Origin: Proteus columbae
GTDB lineage: Bacteria > Pseudomonadota > Gammaproteobacteria > Enterobacterales > Enterobacteriaceae
Assembly: GCF_002777965.1 (NCBI RefSeq)
Contig: NZ_NGVR01000026.1
Coordinates: 34,575-98,574 of the forward strand
Reading direction: 5' to 3'
DNA length: 64,000 nucleotides
Part shown: one piece after another, positions 39,978-51,312 of the stretch
Layout: every line of letters begins with the position of its first letter
Position numbering within the stretch: position 1 is the first letter of the stretch
The notes under the pieces: generated by a model
Told to the model about the DNA's origin: nothing
The model's input: the letters and a program-made list of their open reading frames with translations, nothing else
The model's database searches: none
Program-made: the position numbers and the translations under genes

Positions 39978-40148
39978 GTGAAAATTGCATTTCAAGATAA
40001 ACCTTCGGCAATCCCGAAGCGTCTTCTTCGCCATTTTCACTTTTATGTCACTCTGCTTCCTGTTTTTGCGATCAAAACTGTTGATAAAATTCACAATACG
40101 TTTGTGATGCGGATTTTTCGGGCAAAAATATTGACAATGGCAAGATAA
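39978..40148 (+). CDS. Possible small basic protein before purA
   Basis: A GTG-initiated frame of 56 codons that encodes a basic peptide, starting MKIAFQDKPSAIPKRLLRHF and ending in RAKILTMAR. It has one hydrophobic stretch (FYVTLLPVFAI). I do not recognise the product. The ribosome-binding site is weak and there is no supporting context, so it may not be translated. It is kept because its base composition is richer than the flanking DNA and it occupies the site of the missing yjeT, which it does not resemble. Confidence 0.25.
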   Translation: MKIAFQDKPSAIPKRLLRHFHFYVTLLPVFAIKTVDKIHNTFVMRIFRAKILTMAR

Positions 40149-40217
40149 TCTATTGCTTAAAAGCGGGGATGACATAATTAGATAAAATCTACTGTAACTC
40201 TTGAATTGAGATGGTAG

Positions 40218-41549
<1,332 letters not shown>

Positions 41550-41573
41550 TCCGCATTAAATTGGTTTGATGTG

Positions 41574-41608
41574 AAAATCGTCCCTGAAAATGACAGGGGC
41601 GATTTTTT
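41574..41608 (+). terminator. Terminator of purA
   Basis: AAAATCGTCCCTG and CAGGGGCGATTTTTT form a stem around AAAATGA with six T, 25 bases after the purA stop. Confidence 0.88.
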
Positions 41609-41751
41609 CGTATCTGTTTGTTGGTTAAATTGAGATAAAAAACGCGTTACACACTTAAGATAAGACAGCTTTACACTCGGTTTTGCTTCTGTTTTATCTG
41701 TAATGCGTAAAAAAACAGTAAGACAATGTTATTGTTGTAATACTAGAAAGA

Positions 41752-41797
41752 GAAAAGCGATCTGTTGAAAATCGACAGTATCGCTTTTTCTTTGCCT
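41752..41797. repeat. Inverted repeat upstream of nsrR
   Basis: AAAAGCGAT (41754-41762 region) and ATCGCTTTTT form the outer arms of a hairpin, and the 3' side ends TTTTTCTTT. An inner CTGT/ACAG pairing is also present. It looks like a terminator, but no gene is seen between purA and this point, so it may act on read-through or on an unannotated short transcript. Confidence 0.5.
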
Positions 41798-41977
41798 GTG
41801 ATATCGCTATTATTTTGTTGATAGTCAAGTGAGAGACGGAAATAACTCACTTTTGAGCATATCTTTGCTAAATGTCCAAAAATTAAACATAATATTGCTT
41901 AATAAAATGATATTCTCATTAATAATTACTTATCCCTTAACGAATTTCATAGGGGAAAACACTTTTCAGAGGTCATT

Positions 41978-42406
41978 GTGCAATTAACCAGTTTTACAGA
42001 TTATGGATTGCGAGCATTGATATATATGGCTTCACTGCCAGAAGGTAAAATGACGAGTATCACTGAAGTGACACAAGTCTATGGTGTTTCGCGTAACCAT
42101 ATGGTGAAAATTATTAATCAACTTAGCCATTTAGGTTTTGTTGAGGCTATTCGCGGTAAAAATGGAGGGATCCGTTTAGGCAAGCCTGCAACAGATATCA
42201 TTGTGGGTGAGGTTGTTCGTGCTTTAGAGCCACTTTCATTAGTAAACTGTAGTGCTGAGTTTTGCCACATTACCCCAGCTTGTCGACTGAAACTGGTGTT
42301 AAATCAGGCAATTGAGCAGTTTTTGAAAGAGTTAGACCGTCACACACTCACAGAGCTAGTTGAGAATAATAGCTCTTTATATAAATTGTTATTAGAAGAT
42401 GTTTGA
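41978..42406 (+). CDS. nsrR: Nitric-oxide-sensing repressor NsrR
   Basis: NsrR is an Rrf2-family repressor whose iron-sulphur cluster reacts with nitric oxide, releasing genes such as hmp and ytfE. The 142-residue protein (E. coli 141) starts [20 protein letters not shown], with a winged-helix domain containing [14 protein letters not shown]. The cluster ligands Cys91, Cys96 and Cys102 are in [15 protein letters not shown]. It starts with GTG at 41978 behind AGAGG and heads nsrR-rnr-rlmB. Confidence 0.97.
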   Translation: MQLTSFTDYGLRALIYMASLPEGKMTSITEVTQVYGVSRNHMVKIINQLSHLGFVEAIRGKNGGIRLGKPATDIIVGEVVRALEPLSLVNCSAEFCHITPACRLKLVLNQAIEQFLKELDRHTLTELVENNSSLYKLLLEDV

Positions 42407-42445
42407 GTCTACTATTTCATCAAATCTGATAGCTTGGAGGTCATA

Positions 42446-44938
42446 ATGTCAAAAGATCCTTTTCAGGATAGAGAAGCAGAAAAATACGCCTCTCCAATTG
42501 CTAGTCGCGAATATATTTTAGAAGAAATGAAAAAACGCACGGCACCCATGAGCCGTGAAGATTTAGCGCAGGCGTTAAAAATTTCAGGTGAAGAAGACTT
42601 AGAAGCGTTACGTCGCCGTTTAAGAGCGATGGAGCGTGATGGTCAATTAGTTTTTACCCGTCGCCAGTGCTATGCATTACCTGAACGTCTTGATTTATGG
42701 AAAGGCAAGGTAATCGGTCACCGTGACGGTTATGGTTTTTTACGAGCAGAAGGTCAAAAAGATGATCTTTACCTGTCTCAAGATGAAATGAAAAAAACCA
42801 TGCACGGCGATGTCATTCTTGCTCAACCATTGGGAATGGATAGAAAAGGTCGTCGTGAAGGCCGTGTGGTTCGAGTTATTGAACCACGAAATAACCAAAT
42901 TGTAGGTCGCTATTTTATTGAATCAGGTATGGGATTTGTAGTACCTGATGATAGCCGTTTAAGCTTTGATATTCTGATCCCTAAAGAAGATATCATGGGC
43001 GCACGAATGGGAAATGTGGTTGTTGTTGAAATTACAACAAGACCCACTCGCCGCACTCAAGCCGTAGGCCGTATTGTCGAGATTTTAGGTGAAACCATGG
43101 GAACGGGTATTGCGGTGGAAATCGCATTACGTACTCATGAAATTCCTTATACATGGCCTGCAAAAGTCACAAAAGAAGTGGCTGATTTAAAAGAAGAAGT
43201 GCCTGAATCTGCTAAAGAAGGGCGTGTTGATTTACGTGGCTTACCTTTAATTACTATTGACGGTGAAGATGCGCGAGACTTTGATGACGCGGTTTATTGT
43301 CAACGTAAAAAAGGCGGTGGCTGGCGTTTATGGGTTGCAATTGCGGATGTGAGTTATTATGTACGCCCACAAACAGCATTAGATACAGAAGCACGTAGCC
43401 GAGGAAACTCTGTTTATTTCCCTTCTCAAGTCGTGCCGATGTTGCCTGAAGTCTTGTCTAATGGATTGTGTTCATTAAACCCGCAAGTTGACCGTTTATG
43501 TATGGTTTGCGAGATGACGGTTTCTGAACAAGGACGCCTCTCTTCTTATAAATTCTATGAAGCCGTGATGAGTTCTCATGCTCGAATGACTTACACCAAA
43601 GTGTGGAAAATTATTCAAGGTGATGAAGAGTTGCGCGAGCACTATAAGCCTATCGTGCAAGATATTGAACATCTATACGAACTGTATCAAGTGCTAGATA
43701 AAGCGCGTGAGCAACGTGGTGCAATTGGCTTTGAATCAGAAGAAGCGAAGTTTATCTTTAATGCAGAACGTCGTATTGAGCGTATTGAGCCAGTTATTCG
43801 TAATGATGCACACAAATTGATTGAAGAGTGCATGATCCTTGCTAATATCGCAGCCGCTCGCTTTGTTGAGAAAAACGAAGAACCTGCACTTTATCGTATT
43901 CATGATAAACCCAAAGAAGATAGCGTTCTGAATCTACGCTCTGTCTTTAATGAATTAGGTTTAACGTTGCCAGGCGGCTTAACGCCAGAGCCAGCAGATT
44001 ATGCGCGTGTCATGAAAGAGGTTGAAGACAGACCTGATCGTGAAATGCTACAAACCATGATTTTGCGCTCAATGAAACAGGCAATTTACGATCCTGAAAA
44101 TCGCGGGCACTTTGGTTTAGCATTAAAATCTTATGCGCATTTTACCTCACCAATTCGTCGTTATCCTGATTTAGCTCTGCATCGTGCAATAAAATATCAG
44201 ATTGCGAAGGCAGAAGGTCACGGTTCACAGCGCTGGACACCAACTGGTGGCTACCATAGTGATATGGATACCATGTTGCAATTAGGTGAGCACTGCTCTT
44301 TAACCGAGCGCCGTGCCGATGAAGCAACGCGAGATGTCGCTGATTGGCTGAAATGTGACTTTATGCTGGATCAAATTGGTCAACAATTTACCGGTATTAT
44401 CACCAGCGTAACGGGCTTTGGTTTCTTTGTTCGCTTAAACGATCTGTTTATCGATGGTTTGGTGCATGTTTCCACATTAAATAATGATTATTATCAGTAT
44501 GATAATGTTGGTCAGCGCTTAATTGGTGAGTCTTCAGGGCAAGTTTATCGCCTTGGTGATGAAGTTGAAGTGAAAGTTGAAGCAGTGAGTATGGATGAAC
44601 GTACTATCGACTTCTCTTTAATATCAACAACACGTACCGCGCGTAATCCGGGTAAAACTGCCCGTGTTCGTGGTCTAAAAGGTGAAAAAGACAAGAAAAA
44701 TGCAAGTTCTAGCAAATCTCGTCGTCGTGATGCAAGCAAAGATAAAAACTTTGAGCCAGATAGCGCCTTCAAAAAAGGCAAATCATCAGGTCGAGGTAAT
44801 GCGAGCAAAGACAAAGCCGTAAAAGACCAAGTTGCGAAAGATAAAGCAAGTAGCAAACGTAAGAAAGCATCATCACAAACTAAAAAGATAGAGGCAAAAC
44901 TGAAAGCTAAACGCGCAGCCAAACGCGATAACGCATAA
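42446..44938 (+). CDS. rnr: Ribonuclease R
   Basis: RNase R is a processive 3'-5' exoribonuclease that degrades structured RNA and acts in trans-translation and cold stress. From ATG at 42446 it has 830 residues (E. coli 813). It has an N-terminal winged helix, two cold-shock domains, the RNB catalytic domain with [12 protein letters not shown] and its metal-binding aspartates, an S1 domain ([15 protein letters not shown]) and a long Lys/Ser/Ala-rich tail after about residue 725. GGAGG stands five bases before the chosen ATG; a start at 42434 would include that site. Confidence 0.97.
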   Translation: MSKDPFQDREAEKYASPIASREYILEEMKKRTAPMSREDLAQALKISGEEDLEALRRRLRAMERDGQLVFTRRQCYALPERLDLWKGKVIGHRDGYGFLRAEGQKDDLYLSQDEMKKTMHGDVILAQPLGMDRKGRREGRVVRVIEPRNNQIVGRYFIESGMGFVVPDDSRLSFDILIPKEDIMGARMGNVVVVEITTRPTRRTQAVGRIVEILGETMGTGIAVEIALRTHEIPYTWPAKVTKEVADLKEEVPESAKEGRVDLRGLPLITIDGEDARDFDDAVYCQRKKGGGWRLWVAIADVSYYVRPQTALDTEARSRGNSVYFPSQVVPMLPEVLSNGLCSLNPQVDRLCMVCEMTVSEQGRLSSYKFYEAVMSSHARMTYTKVWKIIQGDEELREHYKPIVQDIEHLYELYQVLDKAREQRGAIGFESEEAKFIFNAERRIERIEPVIRNDAHKLIEECMILANIAAARFVEKNEEPALYRIHDKPKEDSVLNLRSVFNELGLTLPGGLTPEPADYARVMKEVEDRPDREMLQTMILRSMKQAIYDPENRGHFGLALKSYAHFTSPIRRYPDLALHRAIKYQIAKAEGHGSQRWTPTGGYHSDMDTMLQLGEHCSLTERRADEATRDVADWLKCDFMLDQIGQQFTGIITSVTGFGFFVRLNDLFIDGLVHVSTLNNDYYQYDNVGQRLIGESSGQVYRLGDEVEVKVEAVSMDERTIDFSLISTTRTARNPGKTARVRGLKGEKDKKNASSSKSRRRDASKDKNFEPDSAFKKGKSSGRGNASKDKAVKDQVAKDKASSKRKKASSQTKKIEAKLKAKRAAKRDNA

Positions 44939-44964
44939 AGTTTCGTTCTTCTGGTTCTTTTTTT

Positions 44965-44987
44965 AAAAGGCGGAGACTCCGCCTTTT
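44965..44987 (+). terminator. Hairpin terminator between rnr and rlmB
   Basis: AAAAGGCGGAG and CTCCGCCTTTT form an 11-base perfect stem around a single A. The tight loop and moderate T-run suggest partial termination or processing rather than a complete stop. Confidence 0.75.
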
Positions 44988-45029
44988 ATCTGTTTTGTGC
45001 CTTTTATTTTTTAATGAGTAAGCACCGCT

Positions 45030-45773
45030 ATGAGCGAAGAAATTATTTATGGTATTCACGCAGTAACCGCATTACTTGAGCGTGATCCTGCACGTTTTAA
45101 AGAAGTTTATGTATTAAAAGGGCGAGAAGATCGCCGTTTAACACCTGTTATTCATGAATTAGAAGCTCAAGGCATTCTGGTTCAAGTGGCTAATCGCCAA
45201 TGGTTAGATAGCCAAACAGATGGTGCTGTTCACCAAGGTATTATTGCTAAAGTAAAACCAGGTCGTCAGTATCAAGAGCAAGATTTACCGGACTTGTTAG
45301 CTAAAGTTGGTACACCTTTCTTATTAGTGCTAGATGGTGTTACTGATCCCCATAATTTAGGGGCTTGTTTACGTAGTGCAGATGCAGCGGGTGTGCATGC
45401 TGTTATTGTTCCGAAAGATCGTTCTGCACAATTAAATGCAACGGCCAAAAAAGTGGCTTGTGGTGCAGCAGAAAGTGTCCCTTTAATTAAAGTGACTAAC
45501 CTTGCTCGTACATTACGTTTTCTGCAAGAAGAGAACGTCTGGATTGTCGGCACAGCAGGTGAAGCAGACCACACGTTATATCAAAGCAAACTCACAGGCC
45601 CAATGGCATTAGTGATGGGTGCAGAAGGTGAAGGTATGCGTCGTTTAACTCGCGAGCATTGTGATGAGCTAATTAGTATCCCAATGGCGGGTACGGTGTC
45701 TTCACTCAACGTTTCTGTGGCAACCGGTGTTTGCTTATTTGAAGCGATGCGTCAGCGCATTATTGTGAAATAA
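45030..45773 (+). CDS. rlmB: 23S rRNA G2251 2'-O-methyltransferase RlmB
   Basis: RlmB methylates the ribose of G2251 in the peptidyl-transferase region of 23S rRNA. The 247-residue SPOUT enzyme has an N-terminal substrate-binding domain starting IIYGIHAV, then the SpoU motifs [28 protein letters not shown] and [18 protein letters not shown], which form the deep knot that binds S-adenosylmethionine. E. coli RlmB is 243 residues. Confidence 0.97.
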   Translation: MSEEIIYGIHAVTALLERDPARFKEVYVLKGREDRRLTPVIHELEAQGILVQVANRQWLDSQTDGAVHQGIIAKVKPGRQYQEQDLPDLLAKVGTPFLLVLDGVTDPHNLGACLRSADAAGVHAVIVPKDRSAQLNATAKKVACGAAESVPLIKVTNLARTLRFLQEENVWIVGTAGEADHTLYQSKLTGPMALVMGAEGEGMRRLTREHCDELISIPMAGTVSSLNVSVATGVCLFEAMRQRIIVK

Positions 45774-45817
45774 TTGCGTGAAATAATCGCTGAATTTATT
45801 TTATTCTCTATACTCCC

Positions 45818-45846
45818 TTGAGTTTTATTGACCGCGGGGGTATAGT
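45818..45846 (+). promoter_or_regulatory. Probable promoter of rpsF-priB-rpsR-rplI
   Basis: TTGAGT (45818-45823), a 17-base spacer, and TATAGT (45841-45846) make a good sigma-70 match with a G-rich spacer end. It would give a leader of roughly 100 bases before rpsF. Confidence 0.7.
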
Positions 45847-45887
45847 TACGCGTCAATTTTTTCAGTCACAACTTAAACAAGTTCCTT

Positions 45888-45922
45888 GCCTCCATGGGTG
45901 GTGACTGACCCTGACAGGAGGC
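45888..45922 (+). promoter_or_regulatory. rpsF leader hairpin, candidate S6:S18 binding site
   Basis: GCCTCC (45888-45893) pairs with GGAGGC (45917-45922), and inside it GGGT pairs with ACCC. In many bacteria the S6:S18 complex binds a structured rpsF leader that imitates its 16S rRNA site and represses the operon. This stem is in the right place, but I cannot confirm the diagnostic bulge by eye. Confidence 0.5.
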
Positions 45923-45928
45923 TGATAA

Positions 45929-46348
<420 letters not shown>

Positions 46349-46356
46349 TTAGTGCT

Positions 46357-46909
<553 letters not shown>

Positions 46910-46949
46910 TAGGTATATAGTCCATTAATGACTTGTAGAGGATAAGGTA

Positions 46950-47399
46950 ATGCAAATTATTCTGCTTGATAAAGTAGCGAATCTGGGTAGCCTGGGTGAT
47001 CAGGTTAACGTAAAATCGGGCTATGCTCGTAACTATTTAATCCCACAGGGTAAAGCTGTTTCTGCGACTAAGAAAAACATCGAGTTTTTCGAAGCGCGTC
47101 GCGCTGAGTTAGAAGCTAAATTAGCTGAAACTTTAGCAGCAGCTGAAGCTCGTGCAGCGAAGATCAATGCACTGGGTTCTGTCACTATCAGCTCTAAAGC
47201 GGGTGACGAAGGTAAACTGTTTGGTTCAATCGGTACTCGTGACATCGCTGATGCAGTAACTGCAGCTGGCGTTGAAATGTGTAAGAGCGAAGTTCGCCTG
47301 CCAAATGGCGTTCTGCGTACTACTGGTGACCACGAAGTTCACTTCCAAGTTCACAGTGATGTATTCGCTGAACTGAATGTTATCATCGTTGCTGAATAA
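46950..47399 (+). CDS. rplI: 50S ribosomal protein L9
   Basis: L9 has an N-terminal domain that binds 23S rRNA ([19 protein letters not shown]), a long connecting helix and a C-terminal domain that reaches out from the L1 side and limits frameshifting. The length is 149 residues, as in E. coli. AGGATAAGG precedes ATG. A strong terminator follows. Confidence 0.98.
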   Translation: MQIILLDKVANLGSLGDQVNVKSGYARNYLIPQGKAVSATKKNIEFFEARRAELEAKLAETLAAAEARAAKINALGSVTISSKAGDEGKLFGSIGTRDIADAVTAAGVEMCKSEVRLPNGVLRTTGDHEVHFQVHSDVFAELNVIIVAE

Positions 47400-47430
47400 T
47401 CTCTGATTAAACAGTTAATGTTGATAAAGA

Positions 47431-47459
47431 AAAACGCCAGCTTAGCTGGCGTTTTTTTT
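47431..47459 (+). terminator. Terminator of the rpsF-rplI operon
   Basis: AAACGCCAGC and GCTGGCGTTT form a perfect ten-base stem around TTA, followed by eight T. Confidence 0.95.
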
Positions 47460-47481
47460 GGATAAATAAATACTGTTCTTA

Positions 47482-48141
47482 CTATGGTGTACGGTAATAA
47501 CTTCCATCACTCAAACGAGTGTAAGTGATAACAGTACCGGCGCTATTTGTCACTTCTAGCATACTGACATCACCTTGTGGATTACGCTGTAAACGAATAG
47601 TTTGCCCTGAGCGTAATTGGCTTAATGATTTTTGTTGGTCTTCCGATTTCGCCATAGAAAATGCATCATTGACAGGAAGTTGATTGTCTCTAAAAAGTTG
47701 CGCTAAGGTTTGTCCCTCTTTAATGGTATAAGTTTGCCATGTTTGCGCTGGTGTTGATGGAGTATTTTGTAGCGGTGTCGTTTGAGCAATATTTCCCTCA
47801 GGATCACTTGTCGTTGAGTTATCTATTGATGGAGATACCTCAGATCCAGCATTTAAGCTATTTTGTGCTTGAGGGATCGATGTTTGATACGCCGGATCAT
47901 TGGTAGATGCTATTGGCACAGGAAGATCATGCGTTGATGATGATGGTTGAGGTGGCTCACTAGTGTTTTCACTTGTCGGCCAAAAAAATACGACCAATAA
48001 AGCAATCGCAATAACCAGTATTGCTCGACGATGTAAGCCAGGGAATTTGCCCATATTCACCTCATTATTGATCTGTGAATCAGTATTATGAATTGCTGTA
48101 ACATCTTTTTTATTCCTTGTAGCCATACTAGCACGAACCAT
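47482..48141 (-). CDS. ytfB: YtfB/OapA-family cell-division-associated protein
   Basis: The 219-residue protein has a short cytoplasmic tail, one transmembrane helix (about 38-54, AILVIAIALLVVFFWPT), a Ser/Pro/Thr-rich linker (about 55-130), and a C-terminal OapA/LysM-like domain starting QTYTIKEGQTLAQLFRDN. E. coli YtfB localises to the septum and its domain binds glycans; the Haemophilus OapA homologue affects colony opacity and adhesion. The gene keeps its E. coli position after rplI. Start ATG at 48141 is accepted because AGGAT is adjacent; the N-terminal 20 residues are not conserved. Confidence 0.88.
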   Translation of the reverse strand: MVRASMATRNKKDVTAIHNTDSQINNEVNMGKFPGLHRRAILVIAIALLVVFFWPTSENTSEPPQPSSSTHDLPVPIASTNDPAYQTSIPQAQNSLNAGSEVSPSIDNSTTSDPEGNIAQTTPLQNTPSTPAQTWQTYTIKEGQTLAQLFRDNQLPVNDAFSMAKSEDQQKSLSQLRSGQTIRLQRNPQGDVSMLEVTNSAGTVITYTRLSDGSYYRTP

Positions 48142-48194
48142 GATCCTAACCTGCTCCCTGAATTCTTTTCAGAATTATCTATTCGCTCTAACCG

Positions 48195-49889
48195 TTAATG
48201 TTCTTTATTTCCTTGATGGTTAACTAAAAATAGTTTCATACGTTGATACACATTTTTATCAGTTTCTATGGTTAAAGCCTGCGTTAACTCACCATAAAGA
48301 TCATAAGGCAATAATGTGTCAGACCATGTTGAAAGAACATTCAGCGCCATATTTCTATCACGCAATGTCGGACTGCGTAATTGCCTTTTGATAAGTGACC
48401 AGCCGATACCAGGAAAACCACCAAGATCTTGCATAATATATTCAACGGCATGATGAGGCTGATATTCAGAGTAGGTAGTTATTAATGGATCATCTGTGCT
48501 ATCTAATGCTGTTAATTCAATTTGTTGTTCTGCAAGTTTAACTACTCTTTCTATTTTGTGAGAAGCATCCGTTTGCATTAACTGGTGCCACCAATCCGCA
48601 TTAGGATTATCTTTTTGTAGTGAAAAGAGTAATTCCCAAATATCAAGGCGAAGAGATTTAGCGACAAGGCTTGCTTGGTAATTTTTTGAGCGAGAAGGAT
48701 TTTGTAATGCTTCGATAATGAGTGTCGACCATTCTGGTTTTTGAATAATATTTTGCGAAGCAGAGATAATTTGTTGTTGGCAATGATCGTTCCAACCAAG
48801 AGACTCGAGTAATAACCAATCTTCACCACTATTTTGTACAAAGTCGGCGATTTCACAGACGCAATAAAGGAGCTTTAATTCTTTTGGTGGCAAAGTATCG
48901 ACTTGTGAAATAAAAGCATTGCACGCTTGGGTGCCCTCTACATAATCATAGATATCTTTTGCAGGGCCTCCATTAAGCAGAGCGCGCAAAAGATCACTAC
49001 AACCAAGCAGTAACTCATTATCTAAAGGATGCGTATTCAACATCTCTAATAATGCCCCTTTTGTGACACAATCATAGGCCACATATTCTGTCATCACATT
49101 ATTTTTATATCCTTCAGTCAGCAGCCAATAGCGATTATTAATAGACAGTGTTGAAGGTAGATGTTCGATAAATTGGATACGTCCCCAGCCTTTAGTTCGT
49201 TGACCAAGGGAAGATAAAAAAGGCTCAAATTCTTCACAAGAAAGACGCTGTTTTAGCGAACCAATAGCATAAAGTGTAAATTCAGGATGAAGGGCAAACA
49301 ATAAAAGTAAACGTTGAGAAGTACTATCGTTAAACGATCCTAATAGTCCTAAGGCGATTTTGATAGGATTTTTATCAGGGCTTAACTTCAAGATCCATAA
49401 GATGAGTTGAAAATAGATCTCATGATTAATCAGTGTTTCATCTTGTTCTATTTTATCTATCAGATGTGAAAGATAGGTAATAGGTGCGAGTTTATCTTGG
49501 CGAGTCATTGAATAAAAAGAATCGACATGCTCTTTATCAGGCAAAAGAACAACATGCTTTATTGCATGATAGAGTGACAATGCAAATTCTTCACATGCTT
49601 TTTGAGAAGGCTGTTGTTCAATCGCTCGACCTATTCGTTGGTGCAAAATAATACCTTCACGAGCGCCTGCTGACCAACTAAAAGGTATTGAATCATCATC
49701 AGATTTTATTTTTAGGTGGGAGTCTGATAATAGATTTAATTCATCAGGTAAAGGCGTGTCACCTATTTCATAAGGTGCTAATTGTGAAAGAATTGAAGGA
49801 ACAGAAGAAGGACAAACGTTAGGAAAGTCTATTGTGAGGTCGATAGACAGAGGTGACTTACTGAAAAGCTTATCGCGCCAATTAGTCAT
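48195..49889 (-). CDS. Large uncharacterised helical protein
   Basis: A 564-residue protein I do not recognise. There is no signal peptide and no membrane segment. It is rich in Leu, Glu, Trp and Ser and is predicted by eye to be almost all helix, with repeating blocks such as ILWILKLSPDKNP, LLLLFALHPEF and EALQNPSRSKNYQASLVAKS that resemble HEAT/ARM-type scaffold repeats. The last 100 residues, with HHAVEYIMQDLGGFPGIGW, look more conserved-like. It lies just upstream of ytfB on the same strand, with a 53-base gap, so the two may be co-transcribed. E. coli has other genes between rplI and ytfB, not this one. ATG at 49889 has no strong ribosome-binding site. Confidence 0.85.
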   Translation of the reverse strand: MTNWRDKLFSKSPLSIDLTIDFPNVCPSSVPSILSQLAPYEIGDTPLPDELNLLSDSHLKIKSDDDSIPFSWSAGAREGIILHQRIGRAIEQQPSQKACEEFALSLYHAIKHVVLLPDKEHVDSFYSMTRQDKLAPITYLSHLIDKIEQDETLINHEIYFQLILWILKLSPDKNPIKIALGLLGSFNDSTSQRLLLLFALHPEFTLYAIGSLKQRLSCEEFEPFLSSLGQRTKGWGRIQFIEHLPSTLSINNRYWLLTEGYKNNVMTEYVAYDCVTKGALLEMLNTHPLDNELLLGCSDLLRALLNGGPAKDIYDYVEGTQACNAFISQVDTLPPKELKLLYCVCEIADFVQNSGEDWLLLESLGWNDHCQQQIISASQNIIQKPEWSTLIIEALQNPSRSKNYQASLVAKSLRLDIWELLFSLQKDNPNADWWHQLMQTDASHKIERVVKLAEQQIELTALDSTDDPLITTYSEYQPHHAVEYIMQDLGGFPGIGWSLIKRQLRSPTLRDRNMALNVLSTWSDTLLPYDLYGELTQALTIETDKNVYQRMKLFLVNHQGNKEH

Positions 49890-50088
49890 AATAAATCCTA
49901 TTTGTTTTGCCGTCTTAGTATAACTTTAGCGGAAAATAGGAAAGCTGGACAAAAAAAAGCCAGAAAATCCACTTATATCACTTAAAAACCCCCTACCTAA
50001 AACATACTTCTCTTCTTGAGATAAAAAACAAATCAAAAAAAACTGGTCAATAAAATTAAAAAGCGGTACATTAGCGCAATTCTAAATT

Positions 50089-50103
50089 TGTTATATTATA
50101 ACA
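50089..50103 (+). promoter_or_regulatory. Zur box of the rpmE2-rpmJ2-zinT operon
   Basis: TGTTATATTATAACA is a perfect palindrome around a central T and matches the core of the gammaproteobacterial Zur operator, TGTTATANTATAACA. It lies 24 bases before the rpmE2 start codon and would overlap the promoter. Zinc-loaded Zur should therefore repress the operon, and zinc starvation should release it. Confidence 0.92.
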
Positions 50104-50126
50104 TTACAAATAAATCGGGATTTATT

Positions 50127-50375
50127 ATGAAACTAGGTATCCACCCTCAATATCGAACAGTGATTTTCCATGACACTAGTGCAGATGCTTATTTTAAAGT
50201 GGGTTCAACCATCCAAACAGAAAAGACAATAGAGTATGAAGGGCAAACATACCCTTATGTGACATTAGATGTCTCTTCTCAATCACACCCATTTTATACC
50301 GGTAAGCAAAAGACACATTCTCAAGAAGGTAATGTGGCACGCTTTAATAAACGTTTTGGTCAATTTATTAAGTAA
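50127..50375 (+). CDS. rpmE2: 50S ribosomal protein L31, type B (zinc-independent)
   Basis: From ATG at 50127 the protein has 82 residues and starts [20 protein letters not shown], the type B L31 signature. It lacks the CxxC zinc ligands of standard L31, so it can replace the zinc-binding paralogue and free zinc during starvation. An in-frame start at 50088 would overlap the Zur box. It is the first gene of the Zur-controlled operon. Confidence 0.96.
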   Translation: MKLGIHPQYRTVIFHDTSADAYFKVGSTIQTEKTIEYEGQTYPYVTLDVSSQSHPFYTGKQKTHSQEGNVARFNKRFGQFIK

Positions 50376-50385
50376 GGAAGAAACA

Positions 50386-50511
50386 ATGCAGGTATTAAGT
50401 TCATTGAAAAGCGCTAAACAACGCCACCCTGATTGCAAAGTGGTGCGTCGCCGTGGTCGTCTTTATGTAATTTGTAAGTCAAATCCGCGTTTTAAAGCAG
50501 TTCAGGGGTAA
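50386..50511 (+). CDS. rpmJ2: 50S ribosomal protein L36, type B (zinc-independent)
   Basis: The 41-residue protein begins [20 protein letters not shown] and contains [18 protein letters not shown]. It is the YkgO-type L36, in which the full zinc ligand set of standard L36 is missing. It is about five residues shorter than E. coli YkgO because the basic C-terminal tail is absent. AAGGAAG precedes ATG, 11 bases after rpmE2. The longer frame starting at 50269 is only a shadow in rpmE2. Confidence 0.94.
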   Translation: MQVLSSLKSAKQRHPDCKVVRRRGRLYVICKSNPRFKAVQG

Positions 50512-50515
50512 GATT

Positions 50516-51163
50516 ATGCAAAAGCCAGTTCTTTCTTGTGTTTTAATCATGGGGTTATTGGGGAGTGCAATGTCTGTTTTAGCGCATAGCCACCATCATG
50601 AAAAAGTGCAAACACAAGCACAACGCGATGCTGCTAACGGAATTTTTGAGGACAAGGATGTTCTCAATCGCCAGCTTAGTGATTGGGATGGCGTATGGCA
50701 ATCTGTAGAGCCTTATCTTCTTAGTGGCGAGCTAGATGAGGTCTTACAAAAGAAAGCAGAAACGAAAAAAGATAAAACGGTTGAAGAGTACCGCGCTTAC
50801 TATGCACAGGGCTATAAAACTGATGTGGATATGATTGGTATTGAAAACAATATTATTGAATTCCATAGAGGCGAGAACGTAGATAGCTGTGAATATCACT
50901 ATGATGGTTATCGTATTTTACATTATGAGTCTGGTAAAAAAGGAGTACGTTATCTTTTCCGCTGTGATGATGCTAAAAGCCAAGCACCTAAATTTATTCA
51001 ATTTAGCGACCATATTATTGCACCAGAGAAAGCAGGGCACTTCCATTTATATATGGGCAATACATCGCAAGATGAATTACTTAAAGAGTTAAGTAATTGG
51101 CCAACTTACTATCCTTATTCTATGAAGGCCGATGATATTGTTCATGAAATGCTTTATCACTAA
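50516..51163 (+). CDS. zinT: Periplasmic zinc chaperone ZinT
   Basis: ZinT (YodA) binds zinc in the periplasm and helps ZnuA supply the ZnuABC importer; it also binds cadmium. The 215-residue precursor has a signal peptide ending near LAHS (about residue 24), an N-terminal His cluster HSHHHE, and the lipocalin-like core with LSDWDGVWQSV, MIGIENNIIEFHRG, and the metal ligands in FSDHIIAPEKAGHFHLYMGN. It begins four bases after rpmJ2 and is thus in one operon with the zinc-free ribosomal proteins. Confidence 0.97.
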   Translation: MQKPVLSCVLIMGLLGSAMSVLAHSHHHEKVQTQAQRDAANGIFEDKDVLNRQLSDWDGVWQSVEPYLLSGELDEVLQKKAETKKDKTVEEYRAYYAQGYKTDVDMIGIENNIIEFHRGENVDSCEYHYDGYRILHYESGKKGVRYLFRCDDAKSQAPKFIQFSDHIIAPEKAGHFHLYMGNTSQDELLKELSNWPTYYPYSMKADDIVHEMLYH

Positions 51164-51194
51164 GGCGATATGACAAGAATAATGAGCTGACATT

Positions 51195-51227
51195 TTATAC
51201 CCTTGATAAATATCGAGGGTATTTTTA
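51195..51227 (+). terminator. Terminator of the rpmE2-rpmJ2-zinT operon
   Basis: ATACCCTTGATA and TATCGAGGGTAT form a 12-base stem with one mismatch around AA, followed by five T, 33 bases after zinT. Confidence 0.87.
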
Positions 51228-51312
51228 TATAGAGAAAAGAGAATCAAAGATAAAATTCAGTCGCATCCTTGCTTACTGACTTTTTATCTCATATTACTTA
51301 AACAGTGATTAT

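Larger units (their letters stand above)
41550..41977. other. purA-nsrR intergenic region
   Basis: 428 bases without a gene. It contains the purA terminator and a second inverted repeat at 41752-41797. The last 100 bases are AT-rich and should hold the nsrR promoter; I cannot fix its -35 and -10 elements. Confidence 0.6.

Noticed and set aside
39837-40175. Minus-strand ORF of 112 codons in the hflC-purA gap
   Set aside because: It includes the hflC terminator in its coding part and has the composition of random AT-rich translation.
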